A model generated the notes under the pieces. That model was not told the DNA's origin, made no database searches, and saw nothing but the letters and a program-made list of their open reading frames with translations. Below, one piece after another: positions 47,020-59,708 of a stretch of 64,000 bases of DNA. The DNA is from Mesostigma viride. Its lineage: Eukaryota > Streptophyta > Mesostigmatophyceae > Mesostigmatales > Mesostigmataceae. The first letter of the stretch is position 1. Each line of letters begins with the position of its first letter. A program made the translations under genes and the position numbers. The DNA lies in assembly GCA_009746045.1 (NCBI GenBank), contig RPFO01000164.1, positions 850,712 to 914,711 of the forward strand, given 5' to 3'.

Positions 47020-47046
47020 GGGCGTCCCCAACATCTACTGCTCCAA
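47020..47046 (+). repeat. 27-bp direct repeat, left copy
   Basis: Identical to 63741-63767, starting GGGCGTCCCCAACATCTACT. In both places 'TGGTACTTTTGA' follows within a few to about 15 bases. The pair brackets the unknown minus-strand gene and its insertions. Confidence 0.8.
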
Positions 47047-47581
47047 CCTAGGGCCATTGCTGGTACTTTTGACGTCATGAAAGCAGCGTTTTGGACTAGT
47101 GGAATATGATTTTACAGCATAAAAAGTCCATTTTATCATGAATGAACATGGCCAACAACCCCAAGTGCCCCTAAATTTCTCAATATTTGTAGATAAATGC
47201 TACTTCTCATAAGCTAAACCTGCACAAATGCACAATTTGGGGCATGCATGTGAAAGTTTGAAGTACAAATTCGCAATAAGGTTTTACATTTTTCAATTAA
47301 TAATGGTATCTCATTCTTCAATCAATCAATTTGCAATCGTCCAAACAATTTATTCATTTCATACATGTCCGAATATGTTTAAAGAACACATGCAAGTGCT
47401 CAATCAGCGTGGACCCCCTTGGACGCGCCGCACCATATATACATTGGACACGTCAACCCAGCTACTAAACTGCCACTTCCAGAAGTCACGGTCACTGATC
47501 GAACTACTGTGTACATCTGCATTTCTCCATGTTGCGGTGGGCAAACGTGCAAAACGCGACTTCGTGCAAAGTCCTTGCCCA
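47047..47581. other. Flank downstream of the unknown gene
   Basis: AT-richer sequence with no supportable gene. It should include the 3' UTR of the minus-strand gene that stops at 47582. Confidence 0.45.
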
Positions 47582-50500
47582 TCATCGCTTGCCAGGTCGA
47601 TGTGAAGGAATGTTGTCCCAGCTGGCGCCTTCCTTCAGGAGAGTAACATGTTCGCTGGCGAACTTCAGGGGGAAACGAAACCTTCTCTCGCTCTCATCAC
47701 TCCGACCGAGTTCGTACCCTTCATCAAACCATCTGATCACCACCTTCTCCTTCTCGCGGCCCAGGAGGGTGCCAAAGAGCAGAAAATCTTCCTTGTTGGG
47801 GTACTTGTGCTGCCAGTTTAGCCACATGTCCTCTACCCATTTCGAAGTCCAACCTCCGCGACCCAGTTTCGCGCCATCCATAAAGCGCATCCGGACGTCT
47901 GGCTCAACGTCCCTGATTGGGTCGACCGCTGTGCAATCCGCCCCCTTTTCCGCAACTGGCAGCCCCCCACCATCTCTGCCCTGACCACCACCCTTCTGCG
48001 GCTGTGAAGGTTCGTCGGCACCCTCCGTCTCCTGCCCCGCCCCTCGCCTGCCCCCTCCCCGACGTTTTGCCTTCTGCCCCTGCGCAGCCGCCGCCTCTGC
48101 CATCAACTCTTCGTACGTTTTTTCTGGCTGACCGCACGGTAAGGGTGGTGCGTGGGGTGCGTTGGGTGGGAGGGAGGCCCCTCCCGCCCCCGGTTGTGCA
48201 ACTGGTTCGCCGACCGCGGCCTGGCCAACAACACGGCCGGCCTCTCCGGACACAGTCCCAGACGCGGATCCACGGGGAAACCGAACTGGAGTCTCTTCTT
48301 CGCCTTTCCCTGCACGTAAGCACATGCCAATTAACATGAATACGGAAGGGTCGTGTGAGAAATCAATGAAGCCATGGACTGATGCAAAAAAACTTGTAGA
48401 AATATATTAAGGTCCTTATTAAACTCGTTTATTGAAAATGAAATTTACCGGCCGAATGTACCGTTGGAGCGTGGAAGGGCATCCTTCGTGGACGCATGGT
48501 GTCACCCAAACCCGCGGTCAATTCGGTATAGTATCCGGCCGATGTCCCTGGCGGCGCCTCAACATCGACCACCTCAGTCGGGCGCATCAATCCGGCAAAC
48601 GCCGGCCCTCCACCTGCGACTGTCCGCGGACCCTCCACGTTACGAGCCTCCAAAAACCTCTTTTGCAGTGGGGTGCTCGCAACAAAATCCGTGTCAGCCG
48701 ACGGGTCCGGATCGTCATCCTCATTCAGCAGTATCGTGTCCGGGCATTGCTCCATCCCCGTCGGGCGGGGGGGCAAAGTCATCACAACCGTCCTTCCTGA
48801 CGACGGTACGGGATCGTCATCCAGACCCAAAGAAACCGAGGCGAGGGCGGGGGTCCCCTCAACCGGGGGTCCCCATGAATCCTGACGAGGCCTCATTCCC
48901 ATCTGTCGGACACGACCGCCTCCCGTAAATCGGGAACGCCCGCCGGCGCTACCAGTAACAGGCCGCGAGCCTGCTTCCTGCTGGCGATCCCCATCCTCAT
49001 CACAGATACGCCCGCCGGCGTTACCAGTAACAGGCCGCGAGCCTCCTTCCTGCTGGCGATCCCCCTCCTCATCACAGATACGCCCGCCGGCGTTTCCAGT
49101 AACAGGCCGCGAGCCTCCTTCCTGCTGGCGATCCCCCTCCTCATCACAGATACGCCCGCCGGCGTTTCCAGTAACAGGCCGCGAGCCTCCCTCCCGCTGG
49201 CGATCCCCCTCCTCATCACAGATACGCCCGCCGGCGTTTCCAACGACAGGCCTCGAGTCTCCTTCACCAGCACGCTGGCGCTTACCTCCACCCCTTGTGT
49301 CTTCATCCCCCCCATTGTCTCCTCCCGCGAGCCTCCAGCATCCCGACTGCGCTTTTTCCCTCCCCTTCCATCTCCTCCCCCGTCCCTCTCCTCCTGGCCA
49401 TCCCCTTTCTCCTCCTCGCCATCCCCTTTCTCCCCCTCCGCCTCGTCCCCCTCCTCCCCGGGCGGGTGCCCATCAGCATGATCCTCCTCCCCCTCTTCCC
49501 CCTTCTCCGAATCATCATCCTCATCAGACGAAGAATCGTCGTCGGAAAAGTAGGCGAGGCCTGTCCACCCATCTTCAGCAAGCCAATATTTGATAAGGCG
49601 GACCAGGCGCTTCCACCGGCGGATATGGGCGGGCTCCCCGAACACCAGCAGAACTCTGCAGGGTCCCCTAAAAAGGGCAAGGGTCATCTTGTCAACCACA
49701 TCCCACACGACCGGGCTCAAATGCGAGGAGGGTTTGGGAATGTGGCTCTCCTCCGGAATGCAGTCTGCGTCCCACTCGCGCAGGTTCCTCCACTTCTCGT
49801 TGCTGTCAGCTGCCAGGTCCAGCACAGCAAACGCCTGGTCCTTCAGCGACCGAGGAATTTTGTCAGACCCCGTGCACAACTCGTCCACCACCTTCGTCAC
49901 CACCAGATCCTTTCTTTTCTCGTTTTCCATCCATGTCATCGTCCTGTATGCGATCCAGTCGGATCCCATCCTCACCCCCTTCCAATCGCTGTAGGCTTCC
50001 AACCTGTCCCGCCACCCCTTCTTGGCCTTGGTAGTCCCCTTGCCCTCCTCCTCCTCCTCAACCTCCTCCTCCGCCGCCGCCTCCACTGGCACACCCAGCA
50101 GATGTTTGGTCTTCACACCCAAATCGTCATACAAATGACGGGGGTGGGAAGCGAGCAGCCCTCTCGGGAACTTCCAGTCCTTCTGGTCGACCACTTTCCT
50201 TTTAGCCTGCGGAAGGTCCCTCAGCGTGAGAATGATCGCCCTCGTGGCCGTGACGACCACCCGCCAAAAGTCTCTGGTCAGGCGGCACTCGGCGATGAAC
50301 TTGTCGAACTCCGTGGCCTCCACCTCGAGGTCGGTGGCCTTCAGCTTCACGCCAAACACCTGCTCCCTCACCACTACGGGGTCGAAAGTCCCGTTTAGTT
50401 GTCTGCAGGAGCCAATCAGGGCGGGGTTCTCCAGGAACTTGATGTGGGCGAATTGCACGGCCGCCTCTTTCAAATTCTTGGCGACTTCCATTATTTTTAT

Positions 50501-52488
50501 CAGGTTGCTGGGAGGGGCCTCACAGGACATGATCGGCGCTTGGATCAGGCTGTCGAAATACTGGAAACTCGCAAGTTCCCGATGCGCGGTGAAAATGGAC
50601 AGTTCGTGCGCCTTGTCTTTAGGGCGCGCGTCAAGGAAGTCTTGCCGAGCCGCGATATCCTCGGCGATCGCCGGCTTGCCGTCGACAACGGGCTTCAAAG
50701 GGTCCTCACACCAGAACAGCCAGCGCTGCATGAAGTTCTTCTGGTCCGGCCCCCACTTGTCCGTCTCTTCAGCCCCCCTGCCTTGTCGCCGGCGCCGTCC
50801 CCTTCTGCCTTGGCTTGCTCTCCTTTCTGCCAAAAGGGCTTCACAATCGCCCAGATCTTGCCGTACAGAGGAGTTGGGATAGACACGCCCTTCCCTCTCT
50901 TGACGGGTCCATATGCCTGGTAGGCCCGGTGCACATCCCCCAGCGCTGAGCCCCACGTTGCCTTGGCTTGGGCTGTGTCCTCGGCGTTCATGGCGTTCCC
51001 GAGCTGCCTGACAACTTCGATCATCTTGCCGACTTGTTCGGAAACCTGCATCGCCGTAGGGCAACAACGCGCAGAGACACATCGATAGTCCTCCCAAATA
51101 AGCACAACTCAACTGAGAACAAGAATACGACTGACAGAAACGCCGGCGGTCGCATCTTGACCAAAATATGGCATACTAAGGTGGAACATGAAAACCCCTT
51201 ATAGAAACGCCGGTGGTCGCATCTTTACCAAACTAATGGCATACTGAAAATAACACGAGAAAACCACTTATAGAAACGCCGGCGGTCGCAACTTGGCTTA
51301 CCTTCTCTTCACGGATCTGCCACCAGGTCGGCAGGATGGTCTCACCCTTGAGCATCTGCACGTCCACCCCCCGAATTTCGTCCAATCCATTGCCCACTCC
51401 TCCAGCTTCTCCGCGGCCACGGTCTTCGTGACTTCCTGCTCCTTCCCTCCCCGCGCAACGACCCTTAGCTTTTCCGCCTTCATGAAACCGTTCAGCATTG
51501 CCTTGTACCACACAGATCTTTGGTCCACCGTCATATTTGGGGCGACCAGTTCGAATTTCACCGATTTGATGAGTGTGGTAAAGTGGTTCCCGTCCAGCAC
51601 GAGAAAGCCGCAAATGGCTGGCGGCAACGGTGGCTTCTTCTCGAGTGGAGCCATCTCCCAGGCGGACTTGCACAAACTGTCCAAAAGCGCGGCCTTTCTC
51701 ACGTCCACGGGCTTAAGTGAGTCCAGCACATCGGCCCGTCCTGTCAGAACCTTGGTGGAAGCAGCTTCGGCCATCGCCTTCGCCGAGCTCGTTCGCAGGT
51801 AGATATCAATCTCTTTGTCAGTCATTGCGCGAGCGTAGCCAGCCTTCATTGTCCGTAACCCCCCCATCTCCCCGAAAAGTTGCGCGACCTGACGCTGGGT
51901 GTTCTCGTTTTTCATCCACTCATGAAAAGTGTTGGGGAACCGGTCAGCCAAAAACTGGAACGAGTACCGCCACACAGGAATCACCAGCTTGTCGTGGCCG
52001 TAGTCGGACTCCGAACTGGCAAAAATGGTGGCGTTCTGCTCGCCTCTCGACAGATGCAAGTCTCGTGCGAGGAGCTTCTGAGGCCCAACGAACAGGTTCC
52101 TTGTCCACACCCGATTTCGATGCACCAAGGCTTTGGACATGTCATCGAGGTCCCGCGGCTGAACGGCAAGCTCCTGCCGCAACCGTTTGCCCTTCGCGAT
52201 CTCATCGTTCACATCCAGGATGTCATCATCATCCTGCGACACCGGGGACTTCTCCCATTTCTCAAGCAGAGACACGGGAGCATCCGCAACCTCCACCTCC
52301 TTTCCTTTCCCCTTTCCCTTCAGCGCCTTCCCCTTGTAGGTCGCAAGTGCTTCGGAGAGTCCCTTCTGGTGTTCGTCGACGGCAGCAGTCCACGTACTAG
52401 CTATTTCCATGTTCTCGCGGCGCGGGTGCTGGTCGAGCCTGATTGAGAACATGATGGCCGCGTGGGTCGCCCTTTCGGCCTGCACGTA
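47582..52488 (-). CDS. Unrecognised multi-exon protein, three 3' exons
   Basis: Exons 52488-51302, 51045-48449 and 48309-47582 are bounded by consensus GT-AG sites with matching phases. I do not recognise the family. The first exon opens 'YVQAERATHAAIMFSIRLDQ' and contains 'PAICGFLVLDGNHFTTLIKS'. The second carries 'FWQKGEQAKAEGD', 'FMQRWLFWCEDPLKP', 'RKVVDQKDWKFPRGLLASHP', 'LFRGPCRVLLVFGEPAHIRR', a long Asp/Glu tail and five 24-residue repeats ('ETPAGVSVMRRGIASRKEAR'). The third has 'YPNKEDFLLFGTLLGREKEK' and ends 'SHRPGKR'. The frame is interrupted at 51367-51372, 50773-50778 and about 48910-48935, and each break is resolved by one extra base. Exons 61523-60813 join upstream in phase. It may be a host gene, a pseudogene or a component of an unclassified mobile element. 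Confidence 0.65.
48929..49260 (-). repeat. 72-bp coding tandem repeat (five units)
   Basis: Units start every 72 bp (motif at 49005, 49077, 49149 and 49221 plus a diverged one at ~48935), encoding 24 residues each. Each unit includes GATACGCCCGCCGGCGTTTC on the plus strand, the inverse of a motif found in this gene's introns. Confidence 0.85.
51046..51301 (-). repeat. Intron with three tandem ~68-bp units
   Basis: The intron between the exons ending 51302 and starting 51045. It holds three units, each with the motif read on the plus strand at 51136, 51203 and 51272 (AGAAACGCCGGCGGTCGCAT type), separated by 'CATACT'-containing spacers. Confidence 0.8.
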
Positions 52489-52800
52489 CTGCAGTGATGC
52501 GAAAAAATCAGGAAAGCATAACCAAAAGGAATAAAGTAAATGCCGATTGAGAAACGCCGGCCGTCGCAACCTACATGAAACCTGAACCTCAACATCAAAG
52601 CCCCCCTCACAACAGAGGTACACTTACCTCGTTCCCCTTAACAATGATAGGAAAAAATCAGGAAAGCATAACCAAAAGGAATAAAGTAATTGTCACACTT
52701 GAGAAACGCCGGCCGTCGCAACCTAGATGAAACCTAAACCTCAAGATCAAAGCCCCCCTCACAACAGAGGTACACTTGGCTCATTTCCCTCAACGATGCG
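52489..52800 (-). repeat. Tandem copies of an exon-end/intron unit
   Basis: Two ~155-bp units that also match 60700-60830. Each holds an exon-end-like 'GGGGAACGAG' or 'GGGAAATGAG', a donor or mutated donor (GTAAGTG versus CCAAGTG), 'TACCTCTGTTGTGAGGGGGG', the 20-nt motif and 'TTATTCCTTTTGGTTATGC'. They show repeated duplication of one splice-donor/intron segment. Confidence 0.8.
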
Positions 52801-54053
52801 AAATCAGGAAAGGAAGTAAGTGTGTCGCGTTTGCGTGCCATTATATCCTAGCCTATCACTTGGAAGGCATATCCATAGCAATAGAGTACTCTTGTGTGTG
52901 ATCCACTATATTTAAATTAAAGTGGAAATGATAGGTGTGGTCCTTGACGGCACCACCACCTTCATGACAGGCAGCGCAGCCAGCCGATATTTATATTATG
53001 AAGATTGCAATAATGCTTTATGATGAAAGCAATGCCCAAACCATTCATTCCATAACATTTGACAAATTACAATGAATGCCGAGTTGTGCTGCCGCAACTG
53101 TAAGAGTAACTACATATCCTTGAGACCCATCGAAATCACCACAGACCGACCATGACGCCACTGTGGCGCAACAGTGTTTACTTACGTCATAATCTATATC
53201 AACTGTGTGACTCTGCGCTCATGTCCCAGTTACTGGCACACTGGCCAACGACGAACCGGCCCTTTCCCGGGACTGTTCCCGGGTCAGCAGAACGTTTCTC
53301 GTCCACAATGCCAACAACATCCCAACCGGATCAAACCATTGTCAATCTTATCAACCATCCGGTCATGGCAACGACATGCAACCACTCACGGGGGCTGCTC
53401 CGGGCTGTTCGAGAAGTTTAACCCCATGAAGACAACAAACTAGTTGTGAGGGAGAGAAACGAGCGAACAACGACCACCATGGCCGCTGCGCTGCTCCTAA
53501 ATACCTCCAAAAATCCCGGCATCCATGCGCTGTCGCATTTGCCAGCAAGCCGCCTGACGTGCAGTTAGACTGCCAGCAAAATGCAGAGCAAGTCTGTTCG
53601 ACAACCACGTGCGAGCCAGCACACCGCACACTACGATCTGCGTATCTAGCTTTGTCAGATGGACTGAACATCATTCCGTCTGGACAATACAAAAGATTCA
53701 TAACTGCCAAATGTCACGCACCGGAATATTGCGCAAGCCACCAAGGCTTTGCGCCCCAAAGTCTTGCGCCTGAACCTAAGTCAGGTCACCTAAGACTGTC
53801 ACTCTAGAAATTCAGGCCTTTCCGGCTCGGCGCTCCACACCGGCCCAAGGAACAAAGCCTGCGGCCTCCTGAATCGGAACCAACCAAACGTCGGTAACGA
53901 TTCCGATTACGGCAACCGCGTAACTTCTTGAGTGCACGGACGTAAATGATCACGGACGTGACAGCTGTCGCGTTTGCGTGCCATTATATCCTAGCCTATC
54001 ACTTGGAAGGCATATCCATAGCAATAGAGTACTCTTGTGTGTGATCCACTATA

Positions 54054-54363
54054 TTCCCCCCCACTTTTTAGCTCGAAAAAAATGAAGAGCCAAAAAGTCA
54101 AAAAGAGGATCACATAGGGAAAAAAAAATTCCCACGACAGGACCACACATGCTTTTCAAATAGGCTAAGCAATAACCTCTTCAGTGCTTTTTCAAGGATA
54201 AGCATAATCCTCTTCATGGCTTTTTCAAGGATAAGCCTAATCCTCTTCATAGCTTTTTAAAGGATAAGCTTAATCCTCTTCCAAGTGCTTGATTCTGCAA
54301 GCAGCTTGGGTATATCTCCGGCTCAGGCTGTCCGAACTGAACCCGCCAAGGGTTGTTCGCTCG
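54054..54363. repeat. 310-bp segment unique to module 2
   Basis: Begins TTCCCCCCCCAC (a polypurine-tract-like run on the minus strand) and contains three ~45-bp repeats with 'CTTTTTCAAGGATAAGC' and 'AATCCTCTTC'. It could be a scrap of retroelement internal region. Confidence 0.6.
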
Positions 54364-56524
54364 TTTAAATTAAAGTGGAAATGATAGGTGTGGTCCTTGA
54401 CGGCACCACCACCTTCATGACAGGCAGCGCAGCCAGCCGATATTTATATTATGAAGATTGCAATAATGCTTTATGATGAAAGCAATGCCCAAACCATTCA
54501 TTCCATAACATTTGACAAATTACAATGAATGCCGAGTTGTGCTGCCGCAACTGTAAGAGTAACTACATATCCTTGAGACCCATCGAAATCACCACAGACC
54601 GACCATGACGCCACTGTGGCGCAACAGTGTTTACTTACGTCATAATCTATATCAACTGTGTGACTCTGCGCTCATGTCCCAGTTACTGGCACACTGGCCA
54701 ACGACGAACCGGCCCTTTCCCGGGACTGTTCCCGGGTCAGCAGAACGTTTCTCGTCCACAATGCCAACAACATCCCAACCGGATCAAACCATTGTCAATC
54801 TTATCAACCATCGTCATGGCAACGACATGCAACCACTCACGGGGGCTGCTCCGGGCTGTTCGAGAAGTTTAACCCCATGAAGACAACAAACTAGTTGTGA
54901 GGGAGAGAAACGAGCGAACAACGACCACCATTGCCGCTGCGCTGCTCCTAAATACCTCCAAAAATCCCGGCATCCATGCGCTGTCGCATTTGCCAGCAAG
55001 CCGCCTGACGTGCAGTTAGACTGCCAGCAAAATGCAGAGCAAGTCTGTTCGACAACCACGTGCGAGCCAGCACACCGCACACTACGATCTGCGTATCTAG
55101 CTTTGTCAGATGGACTGAACATCATTCCGTCTGGACAATACAAAAGATTCATAACTGCCAAATGTCACGCACCGGAATATTGCGCAAGCCACCAAGGCTT
55201 TGCGCCCCAAAGTCTTGCGCCTGAACCTAAGTCAGGTCACCTAAGACTGTCACTCTAGAAATTCAGGCCTTTCCGGCTCGGCGCTCCACACCGGCCCAAG
55301 GAACAAAGCCTGCGGCCTACTGAATCGGAACCAACCAAACGTCGGTAACGATTCCGATTACAGTACCAACCCGCGGTAACGCAACTAGTTACGCAACAAT
55401 GGTACTTTCCACGGCGACCGATCGAATGTTTGTTGCGTAACTACCAAGGACCGATACGGCCCAAAGTGGTGGCGAATTTCGTACTTGAAGTTCCGCACGA
55501 GACAGACTGACTGACTTGTTACGAGCTGACCACCGGCCCAACACGTAATGTACCTACAGAAGTACAGAACGTAAAAGGGGCCTGGCTGTGTAGTGTATAC
55601 GTGCGAAGGTGGCCATGGCGGTGCGCGTTCCATGAAAACTTGCCTAATTTGTCGGCCGAAATGCAAAAAAGTTATGGAGATCGATGCTGTATGAAAGATA
55701 CTCCAAAAGATGTTTTGTTGACGAAATATGCATTAGGTATGAAAGACCGCTGCCCTTCTTTAACCCACGGTTGCGAGGGGGTCTGATTCGCAAATCTGGC
55801 CGCGATGAATATATTAGATTGGCTTCTTGCCAGAGTGATAGCCAAGATTCCTGGTATTGAACGACGCAGAAGGGAGGGGTTTAAAGTGAGGAAATAGGAA
55901 TCAAGCGAATTAGCTTTGATTTGTGGCCATTTCCGGTTTCCTTCGGAGGTAAAGTAAGCAGGCCTGCGCGAAGCGCATTCCAGCCTGCCATGGTTAACTC
56001 GCTTTCCTCGCGTGCCAGGCAGGTAATCAGGCCTGCTGCGGAAGGCTCTTTTTCTGCACCTCATCTACCAATCTGTTTGCGCTTGAACAGTCCGTTATGG
56101 CTTGGTTTTAGCGTCATCTCCGGGATGTTCTTACCGTTTTGTTCGCCGTTTTGTTTCCTCGCCAAATTTCCCGCAGCTTTTGCTATTTTGACTAACGTTT
56201 CCGGTGGCGTGCTTGTAAGATTGTCGAGAACTGGCCAGGAAGACATTGATTTTGCTGCACGTGCTTCATTTATTTTTTAAAGTTTGTATTAGAGAGTCTA
56301 TATTGCGTAGTCAGGAAACCGACCTGACCTGCCTGGTGGCGGCGTCCTTGTTCCAAGAAGCGTGCAAAAGACTGGTCAGTTTCTAGGCGTTATTGCTGTT
56401 ATTAACGGCATTGCTACATTTTAATCAGATTTTACTTTTCTCAGCATGCCATCTGCAAATTTTGTGGTCCATGCCTTACATGCATTCAGGCGTGCTGAAT
56501 GCCTTGTAATCCATAAGCCCCGTG

Positions 56525-57115
56525 CTTTGTGGATGGTGGTTGGACATTACTGTAGGAGGTGATGGCGTATGTGCGTGGATGGTGCTTGAATGGTGGGGGG
56601 CTGCAGCAATGCGTGTGTGGATGGTGGTTGGATGGCGAGGGATTGCTGCCATGCATGCACTAATGGTTGTTTGATGGTGGTGGGCTGCAGCCATGTGTGC
56701 GTGGATGATGGTTGGATGGTGGGGGGTTGCAGCCATGTGTTGTGCGTGGATGGTGGTTGGATTGTGGGGGGTTCAGCCATGCATGCGTGGATGGTGGTTG
56801 GATGGTGAGGTTTTGCTGCCATGCATGCGTGCCGATGGTGGTTTGATGGTGGGGGGTTGCAGCCATGTGTGCGTGGATGGTGGTTGGAAGATGGGGGGTT
56901 GCAGCCATGTGTGCGTGGATGGTGGTTGGATGGTGGGGGGTGCAGCCATGCATGCGTGGATGGTGGTTGGATGGTGGGGGATGCTGCCATGCATGCATTA
57001 ATGGTTGTTTGATGGTGGTGGGCTGCAGCCATGTGTGCGTGGATGATGGTTTGATAGTGGGGGGTTGCAGCCATGCGTGCGTGGATGGTAGTTGGATGAT
57101 GGGGGTGTAGGGAGT
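56525..57115 (+). repeat. ~40-bp GT-rich minisatellite
   Basis: About 14 degenerate units around 'GTGCGTGGATGGTGGTTGGA' and 'TGGTGGGGGGTTGCAGCCAT'. Confidence 0.88.
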
Positions 57116-57214
57116 CCTTGATGGTGGGGATGTAGGGACTTCTTGATACTTCTAAGTCATGGATTATAATTAATGGATTAAAGTAAGCTTACTGATTAAA
57201 TGAGACGAAATTTA

Positions 57215-57600
57215 GTTCAATTGACAATTGACAATTGACAATTGAATTGACAATTCAATTGACAATTCAATTGACAATTCAATTGACAACTCAATTGACA
57301 ATTCAATTGACAACTCAATTGACAGTTCAATTGACAATTCAATTCAATCAATTCAATTCAATTCAATTCAATTCAATTCAATTCAATTCAATTCAATTCA
57401 ATTCAATTCAATTCAATTCAATTCAATTCAATTCAATTCAATTCAATTCAATTCAATTCAATTCAATTCAATTCAATTCAATTCAATTCAATTCAATTCA
57501 ATTCAATTCAATTCAATTCAATTCAAGTCAATTCAATTCAAGTCAATTCAAGTCAGTTCAGTTCAATTCAATTCTATTCAATTTAAATAATTCAATTCAA
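57215..57600 (+). repeat. (ATTCA)n pentanucleotide array with AATTGAC leader
   Basis: An initial part of CAATTGA-based units (57220-57345), then a nearly pure ATTCA array to ~57545, decaying to 57600. Confidence 0.95.
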
Positions 57601-57649
57601 CTTCGCATAGTCTAGCCGTAAATTTCTTGGATCATGAACAATGGGCAGT

Positions 57650-57830
57650 TGCAACCACCATCCATGCACGCATGGCTGCACCCCCCACCATCCCACCACC
57701 ATCCACGCATGCATGGCTGCAACCCCCCACCATCCCACCACCATCCATGCACACATGGCAGCAAATCCTCACCATCCAACCACTATTTATCCACGCACGC
57801 TAGCTGCAGCCCCCAACCATCCAACCATCA
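57650..57830 (-). repeat. Inverted copy of the 56.5-57.1 kb minisatellite
   Basis: Units such as 'CCACCATCCATGCACACATG' and 'GGCTGCAACCCCCCACCATC' are the reverse complement of the array at 56525-57115, so the two arrays flank the ATTCA tract in opposite orientation. Confidence 0.85.
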
Positions 57831-58699
57831 CAACCCTAAACCCTAAACAGTTGTAAGCCCAGCTCAGCATCTTATAATCCTCCTCCTCCTGGCTAAACTG
57901 TTTATTTTGACATGACATGGCCAGCATACTGACTGGCACATTATGCCCATGGTTTGTCACCAAGATTTTCTATCACCCGTATAAGCTTGAAAGCACCCTT
58001 GAAGCAGCCCATGGCCAAACAATCACGCAATATGAACGTAGCAAAAGAATAAATAACATCTATGAATGTTATTCAACGCATTTAGCGTTAGAAACATGCA
58101 CTACCACACCATGGTGTGGCATTTGCATGGTAAAAAAAGAGGGCTTTAGAGAGGGCCAGGCAACGGTCGAGAAAGATCATCAAGGCTGAAAAGTGACAAC
58201 GCCTCACAAGATTAAATTCATTTACAAACGTCAGGAAACCATGGGGGAACGATAAACCAGCCATACCTTGCATGGCTAACGTTACCTTGGCCCAGGCAGT
58301 GCCCGCAAAAGCGGCACTTTGCGGCACACAAGCTGTGATGTGACAGGGTGGTCAAAATCGTCACATCTTTACTGCCGCTGCCTATATTCAACGACGATGC
58401 ATGATAACAAGTAATTAAATAAACCTAGACACCCGCCGGGTTGCGCCGTAAAGCACTTGTAGTAATCAATTCCGTCGAACCTGCCTGATCGCAGTTTTTC
58501 CCAGCAAGAACACTGACGGCACGTGGTAAATCGCATCCCCGCGAGCTAAAAATTGATCCGAATCATATTTGGGACGTATAAGCTCTATTTCCTGAGTTTG
58601 GCCGGGAAATTCGTCCGCAAACGTACAGTAAATTGCAAGCACGGGTGCAAAGCCGCCATGGCTAAGTCGTGCATTTCCGAAACGCGCACGGTGCCAATT

Positions 58700-59092
58700 C
58701 ACGCACTTCAGGTTGCACGGTGTGGTCGTGCGATTCTGAGAAGTGCGCACCCGGGGGGAAACCGGCCCCTTGCGCACTCCCTAGTTACGCACTCCCTAGT
58801 AAAGTCGATAGATTGCGTACCTACACCTTTGGAAATGGCATTGTTTTCTTTCAAACGCACACTCCAGGTTGCGCGCGGTGTGGTTGTGCGATTCTGAGAA
58901 GTGCGCACCCGGGGGGAAACCGGCCCCTTGCGCACTCCCTAGTTACGCACTCCCTAGTAAAGTCGATAGATTGCGTACCTACACCTTTGGAAATGGCATT
59001 GTTTTCTTTCAAACGCACACTCCAGGTTGCGCGCGGTGTGGTCGTGCGATTCTGAGAAGTGCGCACCCGGGGGAAAACCGGCCCCTTGAGCA
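58700..59092 (+). repeat. 158-bp tandem repeat, about 2.5 units
   Basis: 'GATTCTGAGAAGTGCGCACC' occurs at 58732, 58890 and 59048. The last unit is truncated. Adjacent units differ at only a few bases, so the duplication is recent. Confidence 0.9.
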
Positions 59093-59307
59093 CGCAAGTC
59101 GGTAGATTGCGTACCTTGGGAGACGGCATTATTAGTACTTACATATGTGTCAGAGACGGTATTAGTACATAAGTGTCAGATGAGGGTACACATGTATCGG
59201 CTTCGTTGTGGATCACGCCACTAAAATGACTAAATACAGTAAGATAAGCTTACATACCAAGCGCCGACACTTAGCGTGTGGCATGGCAGTACATAGACCG
59301 AAGTGGA

Positions 59308-59428
59308 GCGTGACCCACAACGACGTTGTGGGTCACGCCACCACATAGATGTAGATACCAAGCGCCGACACGGCGTGTGGCAGTAGACCGAAGTGGAGCG
59401 TGACCCACAACGACGTTGTGGGTCACGC
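59308..59428. repeat. Two perfect 31-nt palindromes
   Basis: Arms GCGTGACCCACAACG and CGTTGTGGGTCACGC around a single A, at 59308-59338 and 59398-59428, each preceded by 'GACCGAAGTGGA'. A weaker relative is near 59203. Confidence 0.9.
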
Positions 59429-59708
59429 CACTAGCTACATACCAACGACACTTAGCGTGTGGCAGACTGGTAGTAGAGCATGTACCGGGCTGTTTCTACT
59501 ACATAATACACCCGGCGTGTACACCTGTGTACACCCGTAGTGTACACCCGTGTGCACCCACTTACAGGCGGACTTGTGGATGATCAATTATATTTGTTCC
59601 TTTTAAAAATGATGATTTAATGTTTATAAATTGCAAGCTAAGATCAAGTGATGATGTATTGTAATTGTTGTACTATCTCCGACAGGACAACAGCTATCTA
59701 TCAATGAC

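Noticed and set aside
47582-47700. 'ASWDNIPSHRPGKR' as the start of a DNA methylase domain
   Set aside because: No DPPW/DPPY motif or SAM loop follows before the stop.
49295-50882. Long plus-strand frames opposite the unknown gene (for example 367 residues)
   Set aside because: They are antisense shadows of a GC-biased coding exon, rich in Leu/Pro/Ser, with no motifs. The minus strand has the splice sites and phase continuity.
51600-51680. 'ICGFLVLDGNHF' as a ParB/Srx-type nuclease
   Set aside because: The catalytic Arg after 'DGxH' is not present and neighbouring family motifs were not found; resemblance is too weak to name.
53152-55258. Paired 80-115-residue frames conserved between the two modules
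   Set aside because: Conservation is explained by ~99% identity of the duplicated DNA. A 2-bp deletion in one copy shifts the frame, and no motif is present.
57833-57847. CCCTAAACCCTAAAC, like plant telomere repeat
   Set aside because: Only two units inside other repeats; too short to call an interstitial telomere array.
57917-58189. 90-residue frame with several cysteines, considered as a transposase scrap
   Set aside because: No DDE/D or helix-turn-helix motif visible, and no matching frame nearby.
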